DNA of 64,000 bases from an uncultured Oscillospiraceae bacterium (GTDB taxonomy: Bacteria; Bacillota; Clostridia; Oscillospirales; Oscillospiraceae), in the NCBI GenBank assembly GCA_947625285.1, contig CANQNS010000002.1:62001-126000 (forward strand). Direction: 5' to 3'. This document shows positions 16,994 to 26,392 of this stretch, one piece after another; the stretch's first letter is position 1; every line of letters begins with the position of its first letter. The translations under genes were made by a program, and so were the position numbers. Below the pieces are notes generated by a model that saw only the letters and a list, made by a program, of their open reading frames with translations, ran no database searches and was not told the origin of the DNA.

Positions 16994-17046
16994 AAACGGC
17001 AAAGGCGTCGCGGATATGTTTCCGTATGCCTGTGCCGTTTTTGCTT
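16994..17046 (+). terminator. Leader terminator of glnA, possible ANTAR target
   Basis: AAACGGCA (16994-17001) pairs with TGCCGTTT (17033-17040), AGGC pairs with GCCT, and an inner CGGA/TCCG stem carries a six-base loop TATGTT; T-rich sequence follows. ANTAR targets have hexaloops with A at position 1 and G at position 4; here G4 is present but position 1 is T. Location between the glnA promoter and gene, beside an ANTAR gene, suggests regulated termination. Confidence 0.65.
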
Positions 17047-17085
17047 TCGCGGCAAGAGCATCATGACAGTAAAGGAGAGGCGTCA

Positions 17086-19179
<2,094 letters not shown>

Positions 19180-19233
19180 AAAGGGGCATGCCCCTTGAGG
19201 CTTGTTTGAAATCTAGAAAACGGAGGGAGACAT

Positions 19234-20241
19234 ATGCTGACCATCCCTGAGGGATACAAAACGGTCCTGGACGTCTATGACACCCAGCAGTGCATCGAGT
19301 TCATCAAGAGCCATTTCCAGTCCAACTTTCGGGCCGCGCTGAATCTGAAGCGGGTCTCCGCGCCCCTGTTCGTCCGGGCCGACACGGGCTTGAACGACGA
19401 TCTCAACGGCGTGGAGCGGCCCGTGAGCTTCGACGTGCCCGCCACCGGGGAGGGGGAGTACCAGATCGTCCACTCCCTGGCAAAGTGGAAACGCTGGGCC
19501 CTGCGCCAGTATGACTTCCGGGTGGGCAACGGCCTGTACACGGACATGAACGCCATCCGCCGGGACGAGCCGGTGCTGGATAACCTCCACTCGGTATATG
19601 TGGACCAGTGGGACTGGGAGAAGATCATCACCGCCGAGCAGCGGAACGTGGACTATCTGAAGTACACGGTGCAGCGGATCGTGGACGCCATCGGCATGAC
19701 CTGCGACGAGGTCCGCTGGGCCTTTCCCCAGATCAAGACCGAGATCTGCCGGGACGTCACCTACATCACCGCCCAGGAGCTGGAGGACCTGTACCCCCAT
19801 CTGGCACCTCCCGAGCGGGAGAACGAATTCACCAAGACCCACGAGACCGTGTTTCTGATGCAGATCGGCAAAAAGCTCCGCTCCGGCCAGCCCCACGACG
19901 GCCGGGCCCCTGACTATGACGACTGGGAGCTGAACGGGGACATCATCGTCCGCAGCCATGTGCTGGACCGGGCCTTTGAGGTGTCCTCCATGGGCATCCG
20001 GGTGGACCCGGCCAGCCTGGATAAGCAGCTGACCGAGGCCGGGTGCGACTACCGGCGTGAAATGCCCTTCCACAAGGCCCTGCTGGCCGGGGAGCTGCCC
20101 CTTACCATCGGCGGCGGCATCGGCCAGAGCCGGCTGTGTATGCTGCTGATGGGCTGCGCCCACATCGGCGAGGTCCAGTCCGGCGTGTGGGATGACGTGA
20201 CCTACGCCGCCTGCCGGGCCGCCGGCATCAATTTGCTCTGA
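19234..20241 (+). CDS. asnA: Aspartate-ammonia ligase
   Basis: Makes asparagine from aspartate, ammonia and ATP. 335 aa, normal for AsnA, a class II aminoacyl-tRNA-synthetase-like fold. Family segments include FIKSHFQSNF, SAPLFV near residue 42, ALRQYDF, and the C-terminal GGGIGQSRLCMLLM. ATG follows GGAGGGAGAC. It lies 54 bp after glnA with a clear terminator behind it. With glnA, guaA and the ANTAR gene it forms an ammonia/glutamine-use cluster. Confidence 0.97.
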   Translation: MLTIPEGYKTVLDVYDTQQCIEFIKSHFQSNFRAALNLKRVSAPLFVRADTGLNDDLNGVERPVSFDVPATGEGEYQIVHSLAKWKRWALRQYDFRVGNGLYTDMNAIRRDEPVLDNLHSVYVDQWDWEKIITAEQRNVDYLKYTVQRIVDAIGMTCDEVRWAFPQIKTEICRDVTYITAQELEDLYPHLAPPERENEFTKTHETVFLMQIGKKLRSGQPHDGRAPDYDDWELNGDIIVRSHVLDRAFEVSSMGIRVDPASLDKQLTEAGCDYRREMPFHKALLAGELPLTIGGGIGQSRLCMLLMGCAHIGEVQSGVWDDVTYAACRAAGINLL

Positions 20242-20263
20242 ACTGTTCCTTCCTGTAAAGCAG

Positions 20264-20295
20264 GGCCCCCGTCCAAACGGACGGGGGCCTTGTGA
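20264..20295 (+). terminator. Terminator after asnA
   Basis: GGCCCCCGTCC, loop AAAC, then GGACGGGGGCC followed by TTGTGATGTT. It lies between the convergent asnA and Xre genes and may act in both directions. Confidence 0.75.
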
Positions 20296-20314
20296 TGTTC
20301 AGCGGGAAAATCGG

Positions 20315-20539
20315 TCAAACGAATAATTCCTCAAAGCTCACGGCCAGCAGTTCCCGCAGACACTTGAGCTCGTCCGGGTAGATGTGCCGCTGACCGGCTT
20401 CCATCTTGGCAAGAGCGCTGCGGGTGATATCGCAGCCCAGCACCTGCAGCCGGGCGGAAAGCTGCTCCTGGGACAGACCCCTCTCCATCCGCAGCCTTCG
20501 GATGTTCTGCCCAAGCGCCCGCTCGTAAGACATATCCAT
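20315..20539 (-). CDS. Small Xre-family regulator
   Basis: 74-aa HTH_3 protein: LGQNIRRLRMERGLSQEQLS followed by TRSALAKMEAGQR recognition helices. I prefer ATG at 20539 with AAAGGTG upstream over GTG at 20560. It is divergent from the MITE-split small gene, with an inverted repeat (20607-20630) between them, and is probably autoregulatory. Such a pair is typical of small mobile-element or phage-derived loci. Confidence 0.85.
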   Translation of the reverse strand: MDMSYERALGQNIRRLRMERGLSQEQLSARLQVLGCDITRSALAKMEAGQRHIYPDELKCLRELLAVSFEELFV

Positions 20540-20580
20540 GCCGATCAACACCTTTCGCACCGGTTTCGGTGCAGTATGTG

Positions 20581-20609
20581 TTGATTTTAGGGGATAAATG
20601 CGTTATGAT
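20581..20609 (+). promoter_or_regulatory. Promoter of the split small gene
   Basis: TTGATT (20581-20586), 17-bp spacer, TATGAT (20604-20609). Confidence 0.6.
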
Positions 20610-20630
20610 TGCACTTATATAGGTGCAATC
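20607..20630. promoter_or_regulatory. Putative Xre operator
   Basis: Inverted repeat GATTGCAC-8 bp-GTGCAATC overlapping the -10 box and transcript start of the divergent promoter; its position suits repression by the neighbouring Xre protein. Confidence 0.55.
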
Positions 20631-20648
20631 ACGCGAAGGAGGAACAAA

Positions 20649-21008
20649 ATGAAAGAGGACAGAGGGGTAGACTACAAAGAGATGTATCTTTGCATAATGA
20701 TCATCGCAAGGCGAAAACGAATGTTTTCGCCGCCAAACGACACGTTTGGTGGCAAATGATCCATGGATCATTTGCGCGATGCTCATTGTAATGAATATCT
20801 AGCAAAACAGCTACGCTGTTTTGCTGAGCCGCAAAGCGGCTCGGCGCAACGCCTTACGGCGTTTCGCTATCAGATAATCATTATGGTGCGGGCGACAGAG
20901 AAAGCGCTTGATATACTGATCCAGGCGCAGCGGGAATGTGAGGAGCTATATATCCGCGGCGGCGAGCAGGGGAAAGTCATCGAGCTGCCAGAACACGAGC
21001 GGAAATGA
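20649..21008 (+). pseudogene. Small gene split by the MITE-like element
   Basis: ATG at 20649 follows AAGGAGG and encodes MKEDRGVDYKEMYLC before running into the repeat element at 20696. After the element the sequence continues MVRATEKALDILIQAQREC to a stop at 21008. Removing the element and one AT copy restores an open 56-codon frame, so the gene was probably intact before insertion. The 81-aa track ORF at 20763 is an artefact of reading out of the element. The family resembles short helical proteins found beside Xre regulators in clostridial mobile regions; function unknown. Confidence 0.75.
20696..20882. mobile_element. 187-bp MITE-like element, copy 1
   Basis: Ends AATGATCATC and GATAATCATT (imperfect 10-bp terminal inverted repeat), flanked by AT/AT that looks like a 2-bp target duplication. 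The interior is a chain of short palindromes (GGCGAAAACG..., GCCGCCAAACG..., AATGATCCATGGATCATT, GCAAAACAGC..., GAGCCGC...). It differs from copy 2 at about 5 of 187 positions. No transposase is encoded, so it would need help in trans. Confidence 0.85.
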
Positions 21009-21073
21009 CCGCGCAAACAAGACCATGAAGACGGCATTATGTAAATAAAGTTATGTAAACTATATGGAAATGT

Positions 21074-21107
21074 AAACGCCTCCGGCCCGAAGGGCGGAGG
21101 CGTTTTG
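21074..21107. terminator. Bidirectional terminator after rplL
   Basis: AACGCCTCCG and CGGAGGCGTT around a 10-nt loop, with A-run before and T-run after; it serves rplL on the minus strand and the split small gene on the plus strand. Confidence 0.8.
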
Positions 21108-21138
21108 TGCCGCGGCGAGCGGCGGTTTTTCAGATGGA

Positions 21139-21513
21139 TTACTTGAGCTCGACCTTCGCGCCCACGTCCTCCAGACGCTTTTTCAGCTCCTCGGCCTCGT
21201 CCTTGGAGACCTGCTCCTTGATGACGGCGGGGACGCCCTCCACCTTGGCCTTGGCCTCGGCCAGACCCAGGTTGGTGATAGCGCGGACTTCCTTGATGAC
21301 CTTGATCTTCTCAGCGCCGAAGTCGGTCATCACAACGTCGAACTCGGTCTTTTCCTCGGCGGCGGGGCCGGCGGCGGCAGCCACGGGAGCGGCCACGGCG
21401 GCGGCGGCGGAAACGCCGAACTCATCCTCGATCGCATGTACGAGCTCGGCCAGGTCCAGAACGGACAGAGCCTTGATCTCTTCGATCATAGCGGTAACTT
21501 TTTCGCTAGCCAT
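21139..21513 (-). CDS. rplL: Ribosomal protein L7/L12
   Basis: 124-aa stalk protein of the 50S subunit that recruits translation factors. The N-terminal dimerisation helix region reads [20 protein letters not shown], an Ala-rich hinge follows, and the C-terminal factor-binding domain contains [20 protein letters not shown]. The start at 21513 (MASEKV) is chosen because GGAGGAT is correctly spaced to it and too close to the ATG two codons earlier. Second gene of the rplJ-rplL operon. Confidence 0.98.
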   Translation of the reverse strand: MASEKVTAMIEEIKALSVLDLAELVHAIEDEFGVSAAAAVAAPVAAAAGPAAEEKTEFDVVMTDFGAEKIKVIKEVRAITNLGLAEAKAKVEGVPAVIKEQVSKDEAEELKKRLEDVGAKVELK

Positions 21514-21552
21514 TATCATTATCCTCCAAATGATTTGTCAGAATGTTTCGCC

Positions 21553-22122
21553 TTACTCGGCGGCGGCTTCCGGAGCCGAGGCCTCTTCGGCGGCGGCGGG
21601 AGCCTCGTCAGCGGCGGCGGGAGAGCCGCCCTTCTGCTCCAGGACCTGTCCCAAGACCACGGCCAGGGACGTGATGGGAGCCAGCATGGTGCCAAGGACC
21701 TTGGAATACAGCGCGTCGCGGCTGGGCAGCGGAGCCAGCTCCGCCACCTCGGCGTCCGTCAGGACCTTGCCGTCCACAAACACGCCCTTGATGGTGAACA
21801 GGTCGCCCATCTTGTCGCTGAACTCGGTCAGCTCATGGATGGGGACCAGGGGGTCGGACGCGCTGGTGGCAAGGCTGGTGGTGCCGCTCAGATGGCCGTC
21901 CAGACCGGACAGGCCCGCCTTGTCCAGAGCCAGCTTGGTAAGGGTGTTCTTCACCACGGTGTACTCCACGCCCTTTTCCCGCAGGTCCCGGCGCAGCTCC
22001 GTGTCCTGGGCCACGTTGATGCCCTTGTAGTCCACCAGAAGACCGCCCTGGGCTCCCTGCAGACGCGCTGCCAGCGCGTCAACGATGGCCTGCTTTTCGG
22101 TCAGTACTGCTTTGCTGGGCAT
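21553..22122 (-). CDS. rplJ: Ribosomal protein L10
   Basis: 189-aa stalk base protein that anchors L7/L12 dimers and represses its own operon by binding the leader RNA. It starts MPSKAVLTEKQAIVDALAAR; VVKNTLTKLAL is the rRNA-binding segment. A C-terminal Ala/Glu-rich tail follows. ATG at 22122 follows AGGAGGTG; the longer track ORF runs into the leader. rplK and rplA are not upstream here, so this is a detached rplJL operon. Confidence 0.98.
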   Translation of the reverse strand: MPSKAVLTEKQAIVDALAARLQGAQGGLLVDYKGINVAQDTELRRDLREKGVEYTVVKNTLTKLALDKAGLSGLDGHLSGTTSLATSASDPLVPIHELTEFSDKMGDLFTIKGVFVDGKVLTDAEVAELAPLPSRDALYSKVLGTMLAPITSLAVVLGQVLEQKGGSPAAADEAPAAAEEASAPEAAAE

Positions 22123-22142
22123 AAGTTGGTTTTCACCTCCTG

Positions 22143-22262
22143 TAATGAAAAATGTCCTTGTCCAAAGAGACAAAGACACATGAAAACCGTATCGTCATGG
22201 TGTCCTCGGCAGGTCTTACGCCCGGAAAACGGGCCGCCGGCTGTCTTTGAACGGCTCATATG
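22143..22262 (-). promoter_or_regulatory. L10 leader (autoregulatory RNA of rplJL)
   Basis: The minus-strand leader contains AAAGACAGCCGGC, GTAAGACCTGCCGAGG and TGTCTTTGTC, the conserved layout of Firmicutes L10 leaders, and ends in a hairpin TGTCTTTGTC/GGACAAGGACA with TTTTT. Binding of L10(L12)4 is expected to favour the terminator. Confidence 0.85.
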
Positions 22263-22288
22263 TTACCATATCCGCCCGGCCATGTCAA
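22260..22288 (-). promoter_or_regulatory. Promoter of rplJ-rplL
   Basis: Minus-strand TTGACA (22283-22288), 17-bp spacer, TAACAT (22260-22265), directly before the L10 leader. Confidence 0.75.
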
Positions 22289-22349
22289 GAATGAATTTTC
22301 TTTTAATTCCGACAGGCTCCCCCTTGCGGGCGCGGGGCGTGCTTGTTAT

Positions 22350-22536
22350 AATGATCATCGCAAGGCGAAAACGAACGTTTTCGCCGCCAAACGACACGTT
22401 TGGCGGCAAATGATCCATGGATCATTTGCGCGATGCTCATTGCAATGAATATCTGGCAAAACAGCTGCGCTGTTTTGCTGAGCCGCAAAGCGGCTCGGCG
22501 CAACGCCTTACGGCGTTTCGCTATCAGATAATCATT
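22350..22536. mobile_element. 187-bp MITE-like element, copy 2
   Basis: Same length and ends as copy 1, also flanked by AT/AT. It has inserted inside a TATAAT sequence: both junctions read TATAAT. Its hairpins are perfect, while copy 1 carries transitions that mostly turn G-C into G-T pairs. The track ORF at 22417 is a read-through of this element. Confidence 0.85.
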
Positions 22537-22619
22537 ATAATAGTTACAGAAGAAACAAGTTTGTGTCTTTGTCCGGCGGCCATTCCGCCGGGCGAAAGGC
22601 GAGAAAGGAGCCCGTTGCT

Positions 22620-24878
22620 ATGAAGCGCACGTTATCCATACTGCTGGCCCTTGTCATGGTCCTGGGCCTGACCGTGCCCGCCCTGGCGGCCGCCAGCGAC
22701 ACGGCGGCGCCGGAGGCGGAGGACGAATACGCCGTGGACGACATGATGCCGGAGGACCTGGAGGAGATGCCCTCGCTGCCGGCGCCGGAGGAGGAGCAGC
22801 CGGCGGAGCAGACCGAGATGGAGGCGGAACTGACCGATCTCATACTGCGGGTGAAGGCCACCCTGGAGGTGGACAACCAGTACGACGATCTTACCAGCGA
22901 CTACCACGACGGGGTGACGCCCCAGTGGAGCCTGACCTGGTCCGACGCCGGGCGGCAGATGACGGCCCTGGTCCGGCAGGACGGGACCATCCTCAGCGCG
23001 GACTACTGGGAGGAGAGCCAGGATAACGACAGCTTTTACGGCTTCGACCCGGCGTTCCCGACCCTCTCCGCCGATCAGGCGGACGAGCTGGCGCAGGAGT
23101 GGCTGGACAAGCTGCTCCAGGGGGAGGAGAGCGCACGGGTGGACGGCTCGTACGCCGGCACGGGCCGGGACGGCTATTACCGTTACACGGGCGTGGTGGA
23201 GAAAAACGGCCTGCCCAGCCCCGTGACCTTTGCTCTGATCGTCAACAGCCGGGGCCTTTCCAGCTTCTACCGCTCTGACAGCTACAGCGGCTATGTGGGG
23301 CGGCTCCCCGAGCCGGAGCCCGCTGTGAAGAAGGCCGCCGGGGCCAAGGGCCTGGCCGGGGCGGTGGAGATGGAGCTTTACTACGTCTCCGATGGTGAGA
23401 ACGAGGGCCGGGCGCGGCTGCGCTATGTGCCCGTGGGGCCCTACGCGGTGGTGGACGCCCACAGCGGCGAGACGGTGGATATGGACGCGCTGTACGCCTC
23501 CTTCGGCGGCGGTGCCATGGCTGCCGGCGCGTATGGCCGGGCCCCGGAGCCCATGGCGGAGGCGGCCATGAGCGACAGCGGAGCCTATGTCACCGAGGCG
23601 GAGCGGCAGTCCATCAGCCAGTACGGGGACGTGCTGGACGGGTCCGCGCTGGATATCGAGCTGCGTAAGCTCACCGCCCTGGGGCTGGACGCGTTCCAGC
23701 TGCAGCGGTGTTCCTATGCCATGGCCCCGGACGGGGAGACCATCGCCGCCTCCCTGCGCTATGTGACGGAGATGACGGCGGAGCAGCTTTATGGCTGCAG
23801 CCAGGACAGCTTCCAACAGGTGGAGGCCGCGGGCGGGGAGCTGACGATTTATAAGGACCTGACCGCCGACGCCAAGACAGGGCGGCTGCTGTCGGTGAGC
23901 ACCACCTATCCCATCTACGAGCGGGACGAGGCCGTCACCATGACGGAGACCAACCGGGTCCGGGCGGCGGAGAATTTCATCGGCCTGGCGGCCCCGGAGC
24001 TGGCGGAACAGGCGGCTCTTTGCACCCTGTCCGGCTACAACGAGGGCGAGCGGGTGACCTTCGCCCAGGTCCACGAGGGGTATTTCTTCCCGGAGAACAG
24101 CCTGTCCGTGACCGTCAATCCCGGCTCCGGCACGGTGGACAGCTACAGCCTGGACTGGGACGAGGATGTGAAATTCGGCCCGGCGGACAAGGTGATAGAG
24201 CCGGAGGCGGCGAAGGCGGCCTATGCCGGCGCGCTGGACGTGACGCTGGGCTATGTGGCCTGGCCCCTGGATATCACGCTGGAGGAGAACGCGGTCTACG
24301 CGGACCTGCTGGCCCAGGGATATACCTATGTGGAGGAGCTGCACCTGGCTTGGTACTATGAGGGCAAGGACGCGGTGGCCGGCGTGGACGCTGTCACCGG
24401 CGAGGCCATCGTCGCGGAGGACGCCGGGGAGCAGACCTATACATACGACGATCTGGACGGCGTGGCCCAGGCGGAGCAGATCGAGGCCCTGGCCCGGGCG
24501 GGCATCGGCTTTGCCGGCGGCCGGTTCGAGCCGGAGGCGGAGCTGACGGGCCGGGACGCGCTGACGCTGCTGCTGCAGGCGGCGGGCCAGAGCGTTGACA
24601 AGTGGGACGACGGGACGCTGGCGGAGCAGGCGGCCCGGCACGGACTCATGCCGGAGGATGAGGACTTCGAGCTGGACGGGACCCTGACCCGGATGGCGTT
24701 CATCCGTATGCTGCTGAGGCCCTCCCGTTACGGGGACGCGGCGGAGCTTCTGAGCGTGGAGGCGGACCGGGGCTACAGCGTCATCGCCCTGGCTCTGGGC
24801 ATGGACGTGTCCGAGCCGGAGGAGACCGCCACCCGCGCCGACGCGGCGGCCATGCTCTGCGCCTTCATGAGCCGGTAA
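22620..24878 (+). CDS. Secreted YcdB/SLH-type protein
   Basis: 752-aa exported protein. The signal peptide MKRTLSILLALVMVLGLTVPALA is followed by an acidic linker. The middle (about 70-560) contains two or more PepSY/YcdB-like modules (LRVKATLEVDNQYDD..., repeated propeptide-type patterns). The C-terminus (about 600-752) is SLH-like, with FEPEAELTGRDALTLLLQAA and TRADAAAMLCAFMSR, suggesting cell-wall attachment. ATG at 22620 follows AAAGGAG. The putative -10 box upstream is interrupted by MITE copy 2. Function unknown; probably an envelope protein. Domain naming is by resemblance. Confidence 0.8.
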   Translation: MKRTLSILLALVMVLGLTVPALAAASDTAAPEAEDEYAVDDMMPEDLEEMPSLPAPEEEQPAEQTEMEAELTDLILRVKATLEVDNQYDDLTSDYHDGVTPQWSLTWSDAGRQMTALVRQDGTILSADYWEESQDNDSFYGFDPAFPTLSADQADELAQEWLDKLLQGEESARVDGSYAGTGRDGYYRYTGVVEKNGLPSPVTFALIVNSRGLSSFYRSDSYSGYVGRLPEPEPAVKKAAGAKGLAGAVEMELYYVSDGENEGRARLRYVPVGPYAVVDAHSGETVDMDALYASFGGGAMAAGAYGRAPEPMAEAAMSDSGAYVTEAERQSISQYGDVLDGSALDIELRKLTALGLDAFQLQRCSYAMAPDGETIAASLRYVTEMTAEQLYGCSQDSFQQVEAAGGELTIYKDLTADAKTGRLLSVSTTYPIYERDEAVTMTETNRVRAAENFIGLAAPELAEQAALCTLSGYNEGERVTFAQVHEGYFFPENSLSVTVNPGSGTVDSYSLDWDEDVKFGPADKVIEPEAAKAAYAGALDVTLGYVAWPLDITLEENAVYADLLAQGYTYVEELHLAWYYEGKDAVAGVDAVTGEAIVAEDAGEQTYTYDDLDGVAQAEQIEALARAGIGFAGGRFEPEAELTGRDALTLLLQAAGQSVDKWDDGTLAEQAARHGLMPEDEDFELDGTLTRMAFIRMLLRPSRYGDAAELLSVEADRGYSVIALALGMDVSEPEETATRADAAAMLCAFMSR

Positions 24879-24884
24879 GGGGCC

Positions 24885-25196
24885 CTGGCTCCGACACCAC
24901 GATAGACGCTCTGTTTTGGTATCGGGACCAGCCCGACAGCATTTCCGCCCGCTCGCGGCTCGCTTCGCGCCCGAAATCGCGTGGCGGAAACGCTGCCGGT
25001 TCTGGTCTTCGGACCGTCGGTGCGCCGCTCCCCTGGGGGCGCGGCCTTGGCAGTAATGGTTTGAGAGCCAGGGCCGGAAGTGTCTCTCGACCCGCATGAT
25101 GAGAAGCGAAGCGAAACCGTGCGGGCGAGAGATACTTTCGGACTGGCTCCGACACCCAGTTAGACGCTCTATTTCGGTATCGGGACCAGGCCGACA
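24885..25196. repeat. Structured repeat region with 54-bp direct repeats
   Basis: The segments 24885-24938 and 25143-25196 (CTGGCTCCGACACC...GACCAG) agree at 48 of 54 positions. Between them are an 11-bp inverted repeat GGCCCTGGCTC/GAGCCAGGGCC (24882-24892/25064-25074), a CAGC-TTTCCGCC/GGCGGAAA hairpin and a long hairpin TCTCTCG.CCCGCA/TGCGGG.CGAGAGA. No ORF of interest. It could be a composite of short palindromic elements or a non-coding RNA region. Confidence 0.6.
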
Positions 25197-25223
25197 CCAA
25201 AATAGAGCGGCAGGCTAAAAAAC

Positions 25224-25270
25224 AACAGACAGCGGAGGGTGCATTTTAGCACCCTCCGCTGTCTGTTTTG
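25224..25270 (+). terminator. Strong 19-bp-stem terminator
   Basis: AACAGACAGCGGAGGGTGC and its exact complement around ATTTTA, followed by TTG and preceded by an A-run; probably works both ways. It insulates the SLH gene from the recombinase region. Confidence 0.85.
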
Positions 25271-25297
25271 AATTGCTTAAAATTTCCGCCTTCCCTC

Positions 25298-25483
25298 ATG
25301 GATCATCGCCATTATTGCCTATACAAGAAGGGAGGATCGGCAGGCAGGGCAGCGCTCATTGTAGGGCTAAGCTCCGACAAGGGGCATCAAATAGTGATCT
25401 GCAAAACAGGGAAAAATAAGTTCAGTGCGACCCGGGTTTCCTCTAAACTAGTCAGTATCATAGATTTGGAGGGAACGATATGA
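25298..25483 (+). CDS. Possible 61-aa ORF coupled to the recombinase
   Basis: In the frame of the 71-aa track ORF, starting at the first ATG outside the terminator. It encodes MDHRHYCLYKKGGSAGRAAL and more. There is no ribosome site before the ATG, but the stop overlaps the recombinase ATG (ATGA), which is usual for coupled genes. It could be the tail of a truncated gene. Family not recognised; low confidence. Confidence 0.25.
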   Translation: MDHRHYCLYKKGGSAGRAALIVGLSSDKGHQIVICKTGKNKFSATRVSSKLVSIIDLEGTI

Positions 25484-26145
25484 GAGGATTGTATGGATAT
25501 GTTCGTGTTTCCAGCAGGGATCAGAATACAGATCGCCAGCAGATCGCGATGTGTGAGTATGGCGTAGCCGACGAGAACGTCTTCATTGATAAGCAATCAG
25601 GGAAAGACTTTAATCGTCCCGCCTATTGCCGACTTGTCCGAAAGTTAAAGCCGGACGACACCCTGGTCATCAAGAGCATCGACCGGCTTGGCCGGAATTA
25701 TGAGGATATTTTGGAGCAGTGGCGGCTTCTTACAAAAAAGAAGTGCGTGGAGATCGTGGTGTTGGACATGCCCCTGCTGGACACAAGGCGGGGCCGCGAC
25801 CTGACGGGGACGCTCATCGCGGACATCGTGCTGCAGCTTTTAAGCTATGTGGCCCAGACGGAGCGGGAGTTCATCCGCCAGCGGCAGGCCGAGGGGATCG
25901 CCGCGGCGAAAGCGCGAGGCGTCCGGTTCGGACGGCGGCCCATGGAGCGCCCAGCGGCGTTTGAGGAGGTCTGCCGTGACTGGGAACAGGGGCTGCTTAC
26001 GGCAAGAAAAGCAGCGGAACGCCTTGGCGTAACGCATAAGACGTTCCTGAAATGGGCATCAAAAGATGTAAATGGTGAAAAAAGTAGAGGTTTGTCCCCA
26101 GTTGAAACCATTGTAGAAGAGACCCGTGGATCGCACTCGCACTAA
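25480..26145 (+). CDS. Serine recombinase (resolvase/invertase family)
   Basis: 221-aa site-specific recombinase. The catalytic domain has GYVRVSSRDQNTDRQ (nucleophile in VSS near residue 10-11), KSIDRLGRNYEDI near residue 67, and the E-helix YVAQTEREFIRQRQAEGIAAAK. A C-terminal HTH follows (LTARKAAERLGVTHKTFLKW). Small resolvase type, not a large serine integrase. Its ATG follows TTGGAGGG. It sits directly before the RiPP-type cluster and may mark the edge of acquired DNA. I see no attachment repeat near it. Confidence 0.92.
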   Translation: MRGLYGYVRVSSRDQNTDRQQIAMCEYGVADENVFIDKQSGKDFNRPAYCRLVRKLKPDDTLVIKSIDRLGRNYEDILEQWRLLTKKKCVEIVVLDMPLLDTRRGRDLTGTLIADIVLQLLSYVAQTEREFIRQRQAEGIAAAKARGVRFGRRPMERPAAFEEVCRDWEQGLLTARKAAERLGVTHKTFLKWASKDVNGEKSRGLSPVETIVEETRGSHSH

Positions 26146-26392
26146 TAATTATGTGTAATTATAGCAAATCCTTGATAAAAATACAATAGCCTTTTTGGTT
26201 CCTATCCTCTACTTATTTCGCCAGTTGACGGGGAGCATGGCCTAAACGTTCGTAACCATGTGTAGGCCGCCATCCGGGCCGGAGGCGCAAAGGCGACTGC
26301 GGCAACGCAGCGAATGCAGCGGAGGTATAAGTAACGGCAAAGAACGGGCGTCCTCTATGTAAAGATGTGGAAAGAGCGTCAGGTGCGGCGGC
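26146..26392. other. Non-coding gap upstream of the RiPP-type cluster
   Basis: 247 bp: an AT-rich first half with no clear terminator, then a GC-rich part with a GGCCTA/TAGGCC inverted repeat. I see no convincing sigma-A promoter, though one would be expected here for the downstream operon. Confidence 0.4.

Noticed and set aside
20763-21008. 81-aa ORF MDHLRDAHCNEY...
   Set aside because: Starts inside MITE copy 1 and fuses by chance to the split gene. Copy 2 gives the same N-terminus (22417), so the shared part is element sequence, not a protein family.
24882-25074. Region 24882-25074 as a third MITE copy
   Set aside because: It has inverted ends (GGCCCTGGCTC) but shares neither termini nor interior palindromes with the 187-bp element, so it is a different structure.
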